Below are positions 47,721 through 61,039 of a stretch of DNA of 64,000 nt, piece after piece (position 1 is the stretch's first letter; each line of letters starts with the position of its first letter). Below the pieces are notes generated by a model. The model worked only from the letters and a program-made list of their open reading frames with translations. It ran no database searches and was not told where the DNA came from. Source of the DNA: Druceiella hillmani (Eukaryota; Arthropoda; Insecta; Lepidoptera; Hepialidae); assembly GCA_039881145.1 (NCBI GenBank), contig JAYKKI010000060.1:9014501-9078500 (forward strand), given 5' to 3'. A program made the translations under genes and the position numbers.

Positions 47721-48654
47721 AAATATTAATGAAAATTCAACAGACGGCACTGTTAAATTTTTAAACGCAAAAGTGAGTATTGTTTATTAATAAAATATTA
47801 AGGGTGTGATCTCAGTGCATTGGTTTTCCCATAATAATATTCGACGCATTTCACATTCGTGTAATGGTGCTATTCTTTTCTAAAACACGCAAGCGAATTG
47901 GATTTGTTGATCGGAATATTTCAGTTTACGTAGATTATATCGTATGCAAAGGAGCTTTATAATTACACATTTTCATACGAAAAAAGTCGCAGCAGAGCTA
48001 GTCAACGAAACAAAATGTTCTGAAAATGAATAAATATGGACGTTTCTCTTATACTTTTGAATTGACAATCAACTACGTGTCGAAAGACACTTAAAATGTA
48101 GTTCCACACTCACCTATTTTTATTGATAGTTCTAATTAATCGCTAGGTTTTTTAAGATTTTTGAAACAGAGTATTTTGAAGCTTAATATTATATTCAAAT
48201 ATTTCGAAAATGGTGCTTAAAATTGAGAAATGGTAATTCAAAACTTCTATTTAATTTCAAGAGACATCTTTAATACATCAACTTAAAAGATGGGCAAAAA
48301 AATCGCCCCTCTACCTATATGGGGAGGAAAATTAACAATTTTGTTTTTAATGTTTTCATTACTGAAGGTGTTGTCCCGATCGCCATATTAATTGATGTCT
48401 GTATATTAAACATTAACTTGTAAAAGGTTCATGCATAAGAAGAATTAGGAAATGTGAAGTTGCTTGAGGCGGATGGACCGCCATAATAAAATTTTAAGGG
48501 TTGTTTTATTGCATTAGTATAAATATTAATAATTTTAAATATCGAATTAACTTTTGACAAAAAGCAATGTTGGAACAGTCGCATTTTCACGACATGTAAT
48601 GCCGGTTACCTAAATATATAATTGAATAGTATTATAATTAATTTCATTTTGTCG

Positions 48655-49290
48655 GCTTTGATAAGTATTCAAATAAAAGCGGCCAAGCGCGAGTCGGATA
48701 TGAGGCCTTAGACACTCAGTTACTAATTCTTTGGTAAATAACAAGATAGATGCCATAGCAAGACTGAAAATCTGTAACATGACTGGCTAATTACATCTGC
48801 TACACACACCTTTGTGACAAGATACTGGTAAAATATTTTCAGGTTATTTGACAGTCAGTATTATTATACATTTTTATTATTCTAAACTAAAAACAAAGGC
48901 TTTAATTATAACTTTAATTATAAAACTTTTCTTATAATTATTATGTAGCCTAATCATGTACGGAACCCTCGTAGTGCGAGTTCTTCTCGTACTCAACAAG
49001 TTTTGTTATGAATTATGTGTTGCTTTGACATTTATCTTGTTATTTATAAAATAATTAGTGTTAGTATTGTACTGTGTTACGGAGCCCTCTTGCACGCGAG
49101 TCCATATCGCACGTGACTTTTTTTAATTGGCCTTAGTAAAACGTATTCTATGTTTCTTGTGTCTACCTGTTATGGCACAAATGATATAGTCCTGTGACAG
49201 ACAGATAGACGGACGACGGAGGCATAGTCTTATTGGTACCCTGTACCCTTTTTTTAGTATTCCGTACCCTGGGTATGGAATAATAAAAAA
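48655..49290. mobile_element. Lepidoptera-type dispersed repeat, degenerate
   Basis: AAAAGCGGCCAAGCGCGAGT at about 48677 marks one end. TGTACGGAACCCTCGTAGTG (about 48958), TTACGGAGCCCTCTTGCACG (about 49077), GACAGACAGATAGACGG (about 49196) and TATTCCGTACCCTGGGTA (about 49257) follow. This word set matches a repeat common in lepidopteran genomes and is the main basis for the order-level guess. Confidence 0.55.
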
Positions 49291-50004
49291 GTTTACAGGT
49301 TTCTCAAATAGTGGTTTCAAATTGTCAGTTCCCTATCAGCGTAATAAATACAGCGTCTGTTAAAGTGTAATGAAAATAATTAGATCACATTTACATTTTA
49401 GTCAAAAATTAGGATTTTTATTGAAATTCCATTAATGTCAACGTTATTATGATGACTTTTTCAGCAATGTTAAAAGAAATTTTCAGTACGAGGAAATCGC
49501 AATATTAGGTTTCTGCACATACTTATATACATATAATCATCAGTTAAAAATGACGTGATGCGTAAAAATAACTTAAATTTCCTGAAACTGAAAGACTTGG
49601 AATTAAACCTATAATTTATCAAGTAATTTTCAATTACAATTTAATATGTGTATTTTTTCATTCTTTCAATTTTAGCCATTTCCTTGAGGTCCATTTCCTT
49701 AAGCGCTTTTGAGGTTTCTTATATTTATAGACATTTAGGTACAAGAATGTCCATTGAGCCATTTTATATGAAACCTTGATACTATATTAATAAGCGTTAT
49801 TACTATGTCGAATTTTAATTTCAGAGAAATTAAAAACTGTTACGAACCCGTTAATGATTTTAAAGTTTCCTTTTTTTCGTCTAAATACGGCATCTTAAAT
49901 ATCGCATAAACTCTCTGTGTCTTACGAATAAAATACAAATGATGGTAATTCATAGTGAATTATTTTTATGCGTTTTGATTATATAGATTGTAATTTATAT
50001 TGAC

Positions 50005-50780
50005 TTGCTGACCCGTGCGAATATTCCGCACAGTATCGTGAAACACCGAATATTACTAACTATATGTTAGTTGAATATTTTTTATTAGGAATGCCGTCAA
50101 CAGATGAATATAAACATTTTTTAATAAACACATTAATTTCAAATTACTTATCTATATTTATTAAATAGCCTATGATAAACATAAGCTTTAAAATGATGTT
50201 TGTTTCATTAACATTTGATTAATTTTCTGAAGAGTTAAGGGAGATACGTCGCTGTCACAAAAACACCTTTGAAATAATAAATCCGAATAGTTGACCCGTG
50301 AAAATAATTTGCAATCCACTGCATGGTAATATAACGTAAAAATAAGTAAGTGAATGGTATTTTATTTAGTTAAATAATTTAAATATAGTGTATTGTTAAA
50401 TAATTTAATATATTCGTGTACCGAGGGTTCCATGCTCTGTTTCAAGTGGAATTGTTTTATTATAACTCGATACTAATATGAACTTTTTAGCACAATAAGT
50501 ATTTAATAATGTCCATAATATTTAAGTAATGGAAAAATATATAATACTTAGTTAAACAGATTGTCAACAGATGGAGCTGTTTACAGTGTAAACATCTTTG
50601 AAATTAATATAGAGTATTGAAAATTAAAAATGTAATTAAGAAATTAATTGTAAATTATTTATTTTCGGTCCTAAGCGATGAAGACAATTTTCAAAATTAT
50701 AGGTCAGTCATTCGTTTTGATTCAGTATTAAGCGAGGTATGGCGTACCGACAAAAACACGTTTGAGAAATAATACATTGA
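50005..50780. mobile_element. Decayed repeat with GCTGACCCGTGCGAA start
   Basis: The start near 50006 resembles that at 12427. Within the block, GTCACAAAAACACCTTTGAA (about 50255) recurs as CGACAAAAACACGTTTGAGA (about 50748), and CAACAGATGGAGCTG occurs near 50566. Together they suggest one or two old LINE/SINE insertions, unclassifiable by eye. Confidence 0.35.
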
Positions 50781-53700
50781 ATGATTATTTTAGCGAAAAT
50801 TTATTTCTTAGAAAATTTGGACTTTTCACATGAACTCATACGTAATATTTCCAACAATTAACGTCAACCTTTAACTTAAGTAAAGGGTCTATAGGTATAG
50901 CATAAAGTAGCTATGTAGTAAGTAGGTCTGCTTTGTTGTGAGGCTAATTGACTACAAAAAGTAATGTTTCATTTGTTTTGCATACACGTAGGTGTAATTA
51001 AAATTTATATTATCTCAATATCATAAGAGGTATAATGAATACAATTGTCAAAAATAATTATGTTTTCTGAGTAGAGATTATATGTCATTTGACTATGAAT
51101 TTTTTCAAGAGTTTTTGTTTTTTTTGGAAGTAAATGAAACTAGGCTTTGTGATTGATATTGTGTACATGAAAATTACCAAAAACTGTGTTGAGGGTCTCG
51201 AAGTAAAATTTAGTCGATTAAATTTTGAAATGTTTTCCACATGGCAATATGTCCCATATAATTGTCTGTCTATTGTATTAATGTCCCATAAAATGACGAA
51301 ACGATTTATACTATAACGAATAAAATAACTGAATTAAACAGTTTCAGAGATCAACTACTAAAACAAAGCTAAGTTTATGGCATAGGATTTAGCTTACTCC
51401 ATGTTTAGTGAACTGAAGATGTAATAAACCGTTGGTTTTAAGGAAGATGTTTTCGCTTTGACTGCATTCAAACCAGCATTTAACCTTTTCTCAACTATCT
51501 AGATATTACAGTTGCAATAAAGACAAAATTCCTCTGATAAAAACAAAGATATTCTTTTCTGAATTGGGTTACTACTGTTCCTCGAGGACAAACAAATTAC
51601 AAATAAGTTTATGGCTCAAATAAAAATATTTCAGAACTTGTGTGGATTTAAGATTGTCAGCAAGTTTATATGAAAGGAGCACGAGGTAACTTTCTACCTT
51701 GAAAAATGCGATTGGTTCAATGTGTTCGTTGGTTTCGAGGAAACTTATTACGCCAAGTTTTCTTAAATTTTCGTACAGGGTGATTTAAATTGATATATGC
51801 TCTATAATTCTTAACTGTTTTCAGCTGCACCGGAATATTCAGTAAAATTGTAAGAGTTTTATATTACATTGTGTGCAATTACTGATATACTTTTGCGTGC
51901 AAAACATTAGATGTTTTTCCAATAATTCATTATACCAAGCTAAAATGTATGGTTTAGTCGACAGAATTTTCCAAAAACTAAAATGACCGAAAGAGAATAT
52001 TCGAATTTTTAAAAAAATTATTTTTATTTATAATTTGAAAGAAGTATTTTACAATTTAATTATCTACCATTTCTATATATTTGTATTGATATTGTTTGGT
52101 GTATTTATTTGAATTTATTTTCCCAAATTTAAACACAATTATTTAATTTATATTGATGACATTAAATTGCTATACGAATTTTTTTTGGAGATTCAATTTT
52201 TAATTAATTATATTTCTTATTACTAAAACTAACAAGTTTTTCCATTCTCCGTGCCAAAAAATATTTAATATTTCCAGATCTTTTATCTTTGATTTCTAGT
52301 ATAAACTAAGAGTCTGATACTTAGTAATGGTACTGCTGTTACTAATATGTGAATATAAATAAATTAATTTATTAAATTGTTATTAAAAATTAAAATGAAC
52401 ACCGCCGTCGATTGGAGAATTACAAAATTACGTTTTAGTCGTTATTGTCATAAAACAATCGTTATCACTGTTAATAAATTTATTTAATTTTCTATATAAG
52501 TTATTGTTTCTTTCCTTCAAATATCATGAAGATTGGGTTAATGGTTTGTATCATATATATTTATAAAGTATTTGTGTTATAAACTTGCCCAGTTTTATTG
52601 AAATCCAATTAGTAGTTCTTGTGTGATGCACACACTGACATGATCTTGCATAATTTCGTTTTTTGAATCGTTAGTTTTGTTTTAAATAATTGTTTTAGGA
52701 AAATTGTTGACAAAAACAAAAAGTCTGCTTATTGATGATTTTTTATAGGGAAAGGAGTCCGTAGTCTTATTATTATACATGTATATTCCCAATATTGGTA
52801 TTCTTTGTTCGGAAGTAAACCTCTCAAACATTACATCTCTTTCACTTGAGGTTTTTATCACAAATTATCTGATACAGATGATACGCATAATGAATTGCCT
52901 GTAGATGCCATTTCGGTGCTAAAATGTAATTTCTTGTAAACCATATTTAACGTGCATTCAAATAGTTTACGTAGTTCTTATTATAATTAACAGAAAAGAA
53001 GATTTGTGACTGATTTCAATGCACATTTGGAAATGTCTTACGTACTATTTTATTTTTTACATTAATTCATTGAAGCATTTAAAGCATTTCGTAAAACGAA
53101 ACTCTAATTGAATTTTTAAATCCAGAGAAATCGGTTTTTACTTATCAATCATAATAAATCGTTATACTTTATTTTAAGTAAATTTTATACTTTTTTTTTG
53201 AAATTTTTATTTGTTTAAAAAATGGTGAAAGTAGTATTAAAATATTCTATTTGTGAAAAGAAGTTTGGTTGAAATTTGGCAAAGTTACTTAAACCTGTTA
53301 TTAGAATAAAATAGGTAAAATATTGAAATGAAACGTTTAGCAATTAGTTTGGATTTGACAATTTTTTACGTCCACAGAAACAAATAACTTAATGAAAATA
53401 AAATTTTAATAATTGCGGACATTTTTAGGTACTGATTTTACACATTTAATAAACGTAATCTATTAAAATATATCCACTATAAGAATGTTTTATAATGGAA
53501 ACATAAAAATATGGAACAAAAATTGTACAATAAAAATGTACAATCATTTGTAAACAAGGAATGTAAATAGACACAGATCATTCAAAAGAAAAATGTTTTT
53601 TAATTAGTCCTGAAACATATTGAAAATTTCTTTCTTTTTCATTAATTTAAACGTGGAATAAAAAGAACAAATGGCGCTTTACTGGGAATATAAATCATCC

Positions 53701-54827
53701 TAATCCGGATAGCGGTTTTTATATAGGAGAAATTCATTGTGAGGCCTTAGTAAAAGAATAAAAACAAGATTAATTCTAATTAGATCAGATTATCGAGAAG
53801 AACTTAATAGAAAATTAAACTTTATAATGATCATTTAAATAGGTAGTGAGGAATAATTAATAAGATAAATCAAGTGTTTTCAACAAAATTTAGGGTAATT
53901 TATGGACTAACATTAAGATATACGTTCAACTTGAAAGAAAGACATTAAAGTAGTTGTTATTTGAATGTATTAGACATTTTTTATTTTAATTAGCTCAACG
54001 GTTTGGTTTCTTTTAAAATTATTTTAATATTTTTCTAATGGTATAAATCTGAATAAGGACTCAATAATAGGAAGATAGGAATTGACTTTCAATAAATATT
54101 TGTCGAAAGGTTGGCTTCTGCTTTATGGCCTGAGAATTTATTACCCCTTAATGGGGTATAATCTAATTTTAAGTTGATGAAAATAATTTTTCACATCTTA
54201 CGTTATGACTAATTGACAAAATGCTTCTATAGATAAGGATATAATAAATATACCCGAGGCCATATACTGACGACTAATTATGTGTTGTCTATTTGGATTT
54301 CTTAGTAGGGAAAGGAAAGACAATGTGAAAATATGAGGTAAAAACTCGAAGACCTGCATATCATTTGAGGTTTTGAAAATTAGACATATCATATTTATCA
54401 TGATTAGGAGTGATTTTGAAATTTAATTCTGTTAGATGGGTAGAAAAAATGTGTATTAAATATATATTTTTTGGACATTTTCCAGACAGCTACTTTATGC
54501 ATAATATTTTTGTTTTAAGGCTTAAAATCATCACAACAATACTTAGTTAATTATCCAAACTTACCTTTTTAAGACTTTTTTATTTTGAAATAGTACAGCA
54601 AATGAACATTTATGTTTATATATTTTTCAGATTTCAACTTTTTCCAGTCGTTATCTCTTAATATTAAAAAAAAATTTCGAATACTAAAATTGTTTGTCAA
54701 AATTTTTCGATTGAAATTACTTAGTAAAAATAATTCAGTCTCAAATAACAGTTATGGACGTCGGAGAGTATGTGTTCCAAGAATTAAATTAACTGATTAA
54801 AGTCGATTTATTGACTGATGATTTTAC

Positions 54828-54946
54828 CTTCATGGTAAGCATGCCGAGACCTCCAAGCCCCATCATTGCCATGGTTTTAGCCATCATAACACCCATCATC
54901 ATGACTGCACCGCCGCCATCACCATCTCCTTTCTTTCTTCCGGTTA
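54828..54946 (-). CDS. Osiris-family protein, penultimate recognised exon
   Basis: The exon follows the strong acceptor TTCTTTCTCTACAG and ends with AAG before the donor GTAAAAT. It is 119 nt long: two bases completing a codon, then 39 codons. The reading is TGRKKGDGDGG followed by the Met/Gly-rich hydrophobic run AVMMMGVMMAKTMAMMGLGG and GMLTMK. A basic GRKK patch followed by a Met-rich membrane-seeking segment is characteristic of Osiris proteins. Joined in phase to the exon at 38989, it completes the conserved hydrophobic region (LTMK then ALMVSALALML). Upstream exons must end in phase 1 (one leftover base); none was recognised within the window. Confidence 0.85.
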
Positions 54947-57900
54947 CTGTAGAGAAAGAATATCTTGAGTAAAGGATGTAATATTGTTATGAGAGTTATT
55001 CGTAAAACAAAACTAAGGAAATAAATTAAACATTTAGAAAGTAATAAAGAAACCAGAAAGTTCAATAGGGAAATCCGTTACATTTTCCTTTTTATAATTT
55101 TTAATATTGAAAAATGACCGAATAAATAAACATTACAATAAAGGACTGTAAAATAAGTATATAAAAAGAAAAACCATGTAGAAGGATCACTGAAAGAAAA
55201 TATTTAGGAAGAGTAGGAAGGATCCTATTGGTTCCTATATCTCCGGGAATTTTTCATACTTCGATAATCATAATTTTTTGCACGGCAGTTGTATTGTTTC
55301 TCAAAAAAAAGTATATTGCAAAAAATATTGAGCATGACTAGATTCAGAAGACGTAACATGTGATAAAACACTTGCCACTTTTCACGGATCCGGCGGAAGT
55401 CTGTTATTATAAATAGTTAAACGGAATAAAACCCAAAAAAGTTAATGAGAGACAGGAGCATTAAAATTATGTTTGAAGTCTAAAAAATAAGTGGGAATTC
55501 AATATGGATTTGGTATCAAATACGATCCAGCAATATAATTATTCATATTGGTGCACATATTACGCCATTGACAACGTTATTAAATAAAAAATACCGTTTA
55601 CCGTATAATATAGTTTACCGTAGTATATTAGTAAATATTTCATTGTGATCTACAGCGGCGTAGAGTTCCTATCTAGTTTAAATGGTATCTACGAGGATCA
55701 CGAGATCTACGAGATGTTTCAGTCCCTCTGATATCAGAATTAATTTGCTGTCCACTTTTCATAGTTTCGTAGTCATATAGTGGTGTGGCATAAATTTAGG
55801 ATATGTTAATGTGCGTTGTCACTTCGATTAAATGATTTTTACTTTATTAGACTGAAGTATATTTGTACAAAGGCGTACATATGTTGTTTGTAATATAGAC
55901 TCAATCGTGATGTCCTATTTCAGTTAAAAACTGATCTTTTTCCATGCATGCAGTCTATAGAGTTATAAAATGGTAGATGTTACTTTTTAAGCGATTTGTT
56001 TTTATAAGTAGTATAACTTTGTTTTGTATAAGTTATTTGAATGGAAGTCATCCTTCGTACCCAATATTTCTTGTCTATATAGAATTTTTCAAATCAAAGC
56101 GAGATTATTAACATTTTTACGGTTCTTAATCACTCAAGAACTAAAATGTGACTGGCCAATAGATAAAAGTTTGTTGAAAGGTAAAAATATTGTTGAAAGG
56201 TGTTGCTTATATTAAACTAAAGCATTATCAGGTATCGAAATATTAGGTTATGGTAGTGGAATATTAAAAAAGAAATAAATGTAAAATAAATTTTTTTTCG
56301 TGTAAAATAATTGTATATAATTATATAATAGTAACTCACGTATAATAGGGACTAAGTATATTTAATAATTTTATAGGGTGTTATTCATATATACGTAATA
56401 AAGGTAACATCTAAAATTTGTTAACTAAAATTAGTTAAATTGGTATTATCTAATTTACGTGACAGTAGTTTAATTTCTAAGTTGAAGTGGGTAAAAAAAT
56501 ATTTTAGTGTATTTAGACAACATTAATTATTTAATGACAATTTATTAAAAAACATAAATAATTAGAAAAAGGAAATAAAAAGCTGCTTTAATAAAAGTAA
56601 TTAAATTTAGGAATTTTTTTTCAGCCATGGCTTTGTATTCAGAGAAGACAATTTTTAAGAGAATTCGGAACTTCGCTGAGTATATTCATTTACGATTATC
56701 TAATTAACTGAAATTTCTCTATATAATATTAAATAGTCTAGGTAATGCTAATGTTAGCACTCATTTACAAAAAATTAAAAATTTTGATTAAAAGGCTATT
56801 CATATATGTGCATAAATATGGATCGCATTACAGTATTTGTCGTAAATTTTAATTATTTTTTTATCTTTCTTTAGTTGAATAATATACGGCACCAAAGTAC
56901 ATATATTTAAAAAAATGTATATTAACAATAATTATCTTATATGTATATACAGGTTACAATAGTATATTTCACAATATGCTTTGTAGTAATTTTTTTACAC
57001 GGAACATAAAAAAAAACTCGTGGTTTTTTAAACGGGGACACGCCCAATTTCAATTAAAACACATGCTGTGAAGTTTCCTCGATTTCCAATAAATAAAACA
57101 ATGAATATTTTATCGTGGTTGGCATCATTTTTAAGCCAACGGACAAAAAAATTGATAGTCATCTATTTAAAATAGCATAACATTATCAAAAATACAATGG
57201 GATTAAAAATTGCAAATGAGCATAAAGTTTCAGCGGATTTTTTACTAATTTTTTAAAAGCAGGAGAAAAGAAATAAAAATTTACCGCAAATATTTGATAA
57301 AGCAATTGTTAAGTTGTATATCAAACAGCAGTTTTATTCGTTACTAAAATGTTTTCAGAATAGGAATAAATATAGCAATTAAGAGACTATTAAGCTGTAA
57401 TTACAAATAAGTGTCGTTTTTGAGTTTTGTATTTTAATAAACGCAAATTGAAATTACTTGGTTGTCTTTTTTTACTTCAAATCTTTTCAGCGGTTTTTAA
57501 CTCAATTCCCATTACATAATCGAACATACATTGCATACTTATTAAACACAGTTTTCATTAAAACAGGATATTATGTTATAGTTATTATTCTGTGTTAATT
57601 ATCCCGTTTCGAACTTGATGCTTTAATTTCTATACTATTAGATTATTACAGAAACGTATACATCAAAGAAGAGTAATTTAAATTGTTGTGTAAATATATC
57701 TTTGCCAAATATTTAAGTTTGTGTTATTCATTATGATTTTCAGCAGAGATCAAAGAAACTTTGAATTCAATTTGGCAAGTTTTCTGTCAATTATAAATGA
57801 AAATAGGAGTTAGGAAAATTATTACAATTCTTTCAAATTTATAATTGTTTTTTAATAATATTTTTTACACAATTGTAATATGTAACATCTACTTGATCCG

Positions 57901-58386
57901 AATTGTTAATTCGAGTTAATTTCGAGTTGTGACTAATATTTTAGTACGTTCGTAGATATATTGTTTTTAGTATTCGGTGACAAAAATTAGACGAGTTATT
58001 GTATTCTATTTGTTTATTACTTTATAAACAATATTATAGAAACTCTGTCTAAACAAACTTTTTTTGTTTAAAAACTGAAGGTAAGATAAGGAAATAAGTC
58101 CTTTAAATTACCTATTTACCTTCATTAATCAAAATAAGTACAAAAAATAACTATTTTCCTGATAAATAGTTTTTGATAATTTTAAATAATTAAAATCATA
58201 TATAGTAATTATAATTTGAGCGTGCTTAATAAAATAATATATTTATTATCGGTAAACTTCCATTCCAACATTCGTAAATTCAAAACTATTACAAGTTTTG
58301 TTCAAGTTAGATACAACTAAAACGGTTATTAGAATAAATTTGAATGGGTATATTTTGTTGTAACAATAATGGAATAAATGTAAGGT
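54947..58386 (-). other. Upstream part of the Osiris locus, nothing recognised
   Basis: The stretch is A+T-rich. A mixed-composition patch at 55640-55760 was examined on the minus strand as a possible exon, but its frames stop early and show no Osiris N-terminal motif. No other candidate exon with the required phase was seen, so the intron probably continues past the mariner element. Confidence 0.45.
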
Positions 58387-58419
58387 CAGATTGCGCTATT
58401 CGAGTGATAACGCAATCTG
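58387..58419. repeat. Inverted repeat, 9-bp arms
   Basis: CAGATTGCG and CGCAATCTG are perfect complements separated by 15 nt, just before a (TA)n tract. Confidence 0.8.
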
Positions 58420-58427
58420 TCCCTTGC

Positions 58428-58431
<4 letters not shown>

Positions 58432-58477
<46 letters not shown>

Positions 58478-58480
58478 TTC

Positions 58481-58534
<54 letters not shown>
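58432..58534. repeat. (TA)n microsatellite
   Basis: About 45 TA units interrupted by TATTTCTGTACA. Its right end abuts the mariner terminal repeat, so the element's TA target lies within it. Confidence 0.9.
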
Positions 58535-58535
<1 letters not shown>

Positions 58536-58584
58536 GAGGTGTCTAAATTAAGTGATGAGACTAACTTTCTCTTTTTTTAATTCA

Positions 58585-59200
58585 AGTAAAATTACACAGC
58601 GCTGGGGACGATTTTTTTGATTCGTCATAACAGTGCTGGAACTCGGATACTAGAATAGACTTCAGTTGGTCGGTTACGGTTGTTTGAATATTTTGATAAA
58701 ATGACGTTTCTTCAGGTGAATTTTCAATCTCGGAAACAAAAAACTCACAAGGACTCAAATCGAGTGAATAAGGTGACTGAGGAGCCACAGGAATGTTTTT
58801 ACTAGCCAAACATTAATATAAATCGATCCGAAAAAATGTTTTGGAACTATTTTTGCACAAATTTTACTCATCCCCAATTCATTGGTCAAAATTTGATGAA
58901 TGATGGTGTGAATCAAGTTCAACTCTTCGCCGATCATTCAGACTATCAAACGATCCGAAAGCAAGATCGCTGATTCTGTCAACGTTTTCATTGGTTCTTG
59001 AAGATGAAGGCCTTCCGGTGCGAGGATCGCCTTCAATTGATTCCCTTTCTTCTGCAAACGACTTAAATCACCTAAAAAACTATGCTCTTGGCAAAACACT
59101 GTCTTCATAGGAATGGAATAGTTTTTCAAATGTTTCCGTTGCACTGAGCCCAAGTCTGAAGCAGAAGCTGATAGCACAATGTTGTTCGTAATTAATGTTA
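58585..59200 (-). pseudogene. mariner transposase, internally deleted and frameshifted
   Basis: Minus-strand pieces in changing frames follow mariner order. ISFCFRLGLSATETFEKL (about 59150-59190) is the start of the N-terminal helix-turn-helix region. ESIEGDPRTGRPSSSRTNEN (about 59010) and IHQILTNELGMSKICAKIVP (about 58860-58900) come next. ASKNIPVAPQSPYSLDLSPC (about 58760-58805) surrounds the third catalytic Asp, and SILVSEFQHCYDE near 58630 is the C-terminal tail. The region carrying the first two catalytic Asp residues is missing between about 58830 and 58805, and several stops and frameshifts are present. The copy cannot encode an active transposase. Confidence 0.85.
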
Positions 59201-59261
59201 ATTATTTTTAAAACGCACTAAAAAACCTTTCTCAAAGAAAATTCACTACGGATAGCGCCAT

Positions 59262-59719
59262 AACTCTAGCGTGTTCAAACTTGTACTGGACGTGTATTAG
59301 ATGTTTATGTGTCTTACTATCCATGTACCGCGTTTCCAATGTTGCCATGTTCACAACTCTAGCGTGTTCAAACTTGTACTGGACGTGTATTAGATGTTTA
59401 TGTGTCTTACTATCCATGTACCGCGTTTCCAATGTTGCCATGCTCACAACTCTAGCGTGTTCAAACTTGTACTGGACGTGTATTAGATGTTTATGTGTCT
59501 TACTATCCATGTACCGCGTTTCCAATGTTGCCATGTTCACAACTCTAGCGTGTTCAAACTTGTACTGGACGTGTATTAGATGTTTATGTGTCTTACTATC
59601 CATGTACCGCGTTTCCAATGTTGCCATGCTCACAACTCTAGCGTGTTCAAACTTGTACTGGACGTGTATTAGATGTTTATGTGTCTTACTATCCATGTAC
59701 CGCGTTTCCAATGTTGCCA
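59262..59719. repeat. 93-bp tandem array, five copies, in the mariner leader
   Basis: The unit starts AACTCTAGCGTGTTCAAACT and ends with AATGTTGCCATG. Starts at 59262, 59355 and 59448 show an exact 93-bp period. Copies are almost identical except for one base, GTTCAC or GCTCAC, which alternates T, C, T, C between successive copies and suggests amplification of a 186-bp dimer. Because 93 is divisible by three, both strands are open across the array (165 and 198 codons); these frames are by-products. Confidence 0.95.
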
Positions 59720-59766
59720 GATCAAACGCTAGAAAATCAATCTCATTGCTTAATTTACACACCTCA

Positions 59767-59938
59767 CGACTTATGTAATGTGATAGGAAATCGTAACAAT
59801 TTAAAAAGAAAATGTTATGTTTAAACAATTTTGTATTTTTTAGCGATCAGTTAATAATAAAATATGATAGTTTGAAAGTTACTTGCAAATTAGTACAACT
59901 CGTAACTTTCAAATTATTATCTTTTATTTTAACGGAAT
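59767..59938. other. Spacer, nothing recognised
   Basis: AT-rich flank of the mariner element. GAAAGTTACTTGCAAATTAG and CTCGTAACTTTCAAATTATT form a loose inverted pair near 59873-59920. Confidence 0.4.
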
Positions 59939-60068
59939 CTGAATCTTGGTATTTGTCATTTTGGTAAATATCGAATTAATTCTAGGCAGAATCTGAAGAG
60001 TACGAATCATACCACTGATATACATCAGTTAAAATAAATATAGTCCTATATAAATAAATAAGTAAATA

Positions 60069-60125
<57 letters not shown>

Positions 60126-60253
60126 GAATCTTGGTATTTGTTATTTTGGTAAATATCGAATAAATTCTAGGCAGAATCTGAAGAGTACAAATCATACCAC
60201 TGATATACATCAGTTAAAAGAAATATAATCCTATATAAATAAATAAGTAAATA

Positions 60254-60306
<53 letters not shown>

Positions 60307-60311
60307 ATATC
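59939..60311. repeat. Tandem duplication of a 185-bp unit ending in (TA)n
   Basis: CTGAATCTTGGTATTTG starts at 59939 and 60124. Each copy continues through TTCTAGGCAGAATCTGAAGA, CCACTGATATACATCAGTTA and AAATAAATAAGTAAATATAT into its own TA tract (about 60067-60122 and 60254-60311). Only a few substitutions separate the copies. Confidence 0.92.
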
Positions 60312-61039
60312 CTTATTGAACCATATTAAATTAGTTTACTATTTATTATTATTATAAAAAAAATTATTAAGAAATTTTAAACTATTTAGTGTCTTAGACA
60401 AAAGTTAATTACCTTATATTAATTTACATAAAATGTAAGCTTTAATCTTTTTACAGAGATTAAGTCTTTTCCCTCAGTTCGTTTAAATTTATTTACTTAG
60501 TTCAATCTAATATTATTTTAAAAAGCTCTGCTATTTTAACGTCCGGACAACGTAATTATAAAGATATTAAATTTTGATTAAATGGAAAAAATGATGTTCT
60601 CACTTTACTTTTATCGACAGATTTTTGTCACGTTTTAGTAATTATATTTTAAACAGTACCGACATTTAATTAACTTTGAACCTTTCTTAACGCCCTACCT
60701 AATTATTTTTGAATGATTTAATAGATGAGTAAAAAATATTAATTAAAAATAGTGCCAGAATTATTACTTCAATCTATAATAAAATGTAAAAATTTTAAAT
60801 TACTTAAATATAAAGTAGGCCTTGTTTACCAATACTGTATAATCAAATGAAAATGGATGTGGAAGTAATATTTAGAAGGTAAAATGCAATAGTTTCCAAT
60901 TAATTTTTCAGTGACTTATCGGGCAGTATTATATACCGCTTATGAATCGTTAATTGACATATTTATTAATTTATCTACTTTAATGCATCTAATTGATACA
61001 TATGGCAAACTTATTGCTACGAGAGCAATCTCTTACAGC
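60312..61039. other. A+T-rich DNA, nothing recognised
   Basis: No gene, RNA or repeat is supported here. Confidence 0.5.

Larger units (their letters stand above)
58535..59766 (-). mobile_element. mariner-like element with both terminal inverted repeats
   Basis: The left terminus CGAGGTGTCTAAATTAAGTG runs to about 58570. It is matched on the opposite strand by 59731-59766; I count 29 of 36 positions identical. The left flank is TA, as expected for mariner integration, but lies in a TA tract; the right flank has no clean TA. The 1.23-kb span is normal for a mariner, yet it is made up of a shortened transposase remnant plus a 458-bp tandem array. Transcription would run on the minus strand from 59766. 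Confidence 0.8.

Noticed and set aside
55640..55760. Upstream Osiris exon
   Set aside because: Minus-strand frames stop quickly, no Osiris N-terminal motif is present, and no donor in the required phase was found.
59232..59828. 198- and 165-codon open frames on opposite strands
   Set aside because: Both exist because a 93-bp tandem unit happens to be open in both directions; the mariner context explains the sequence.
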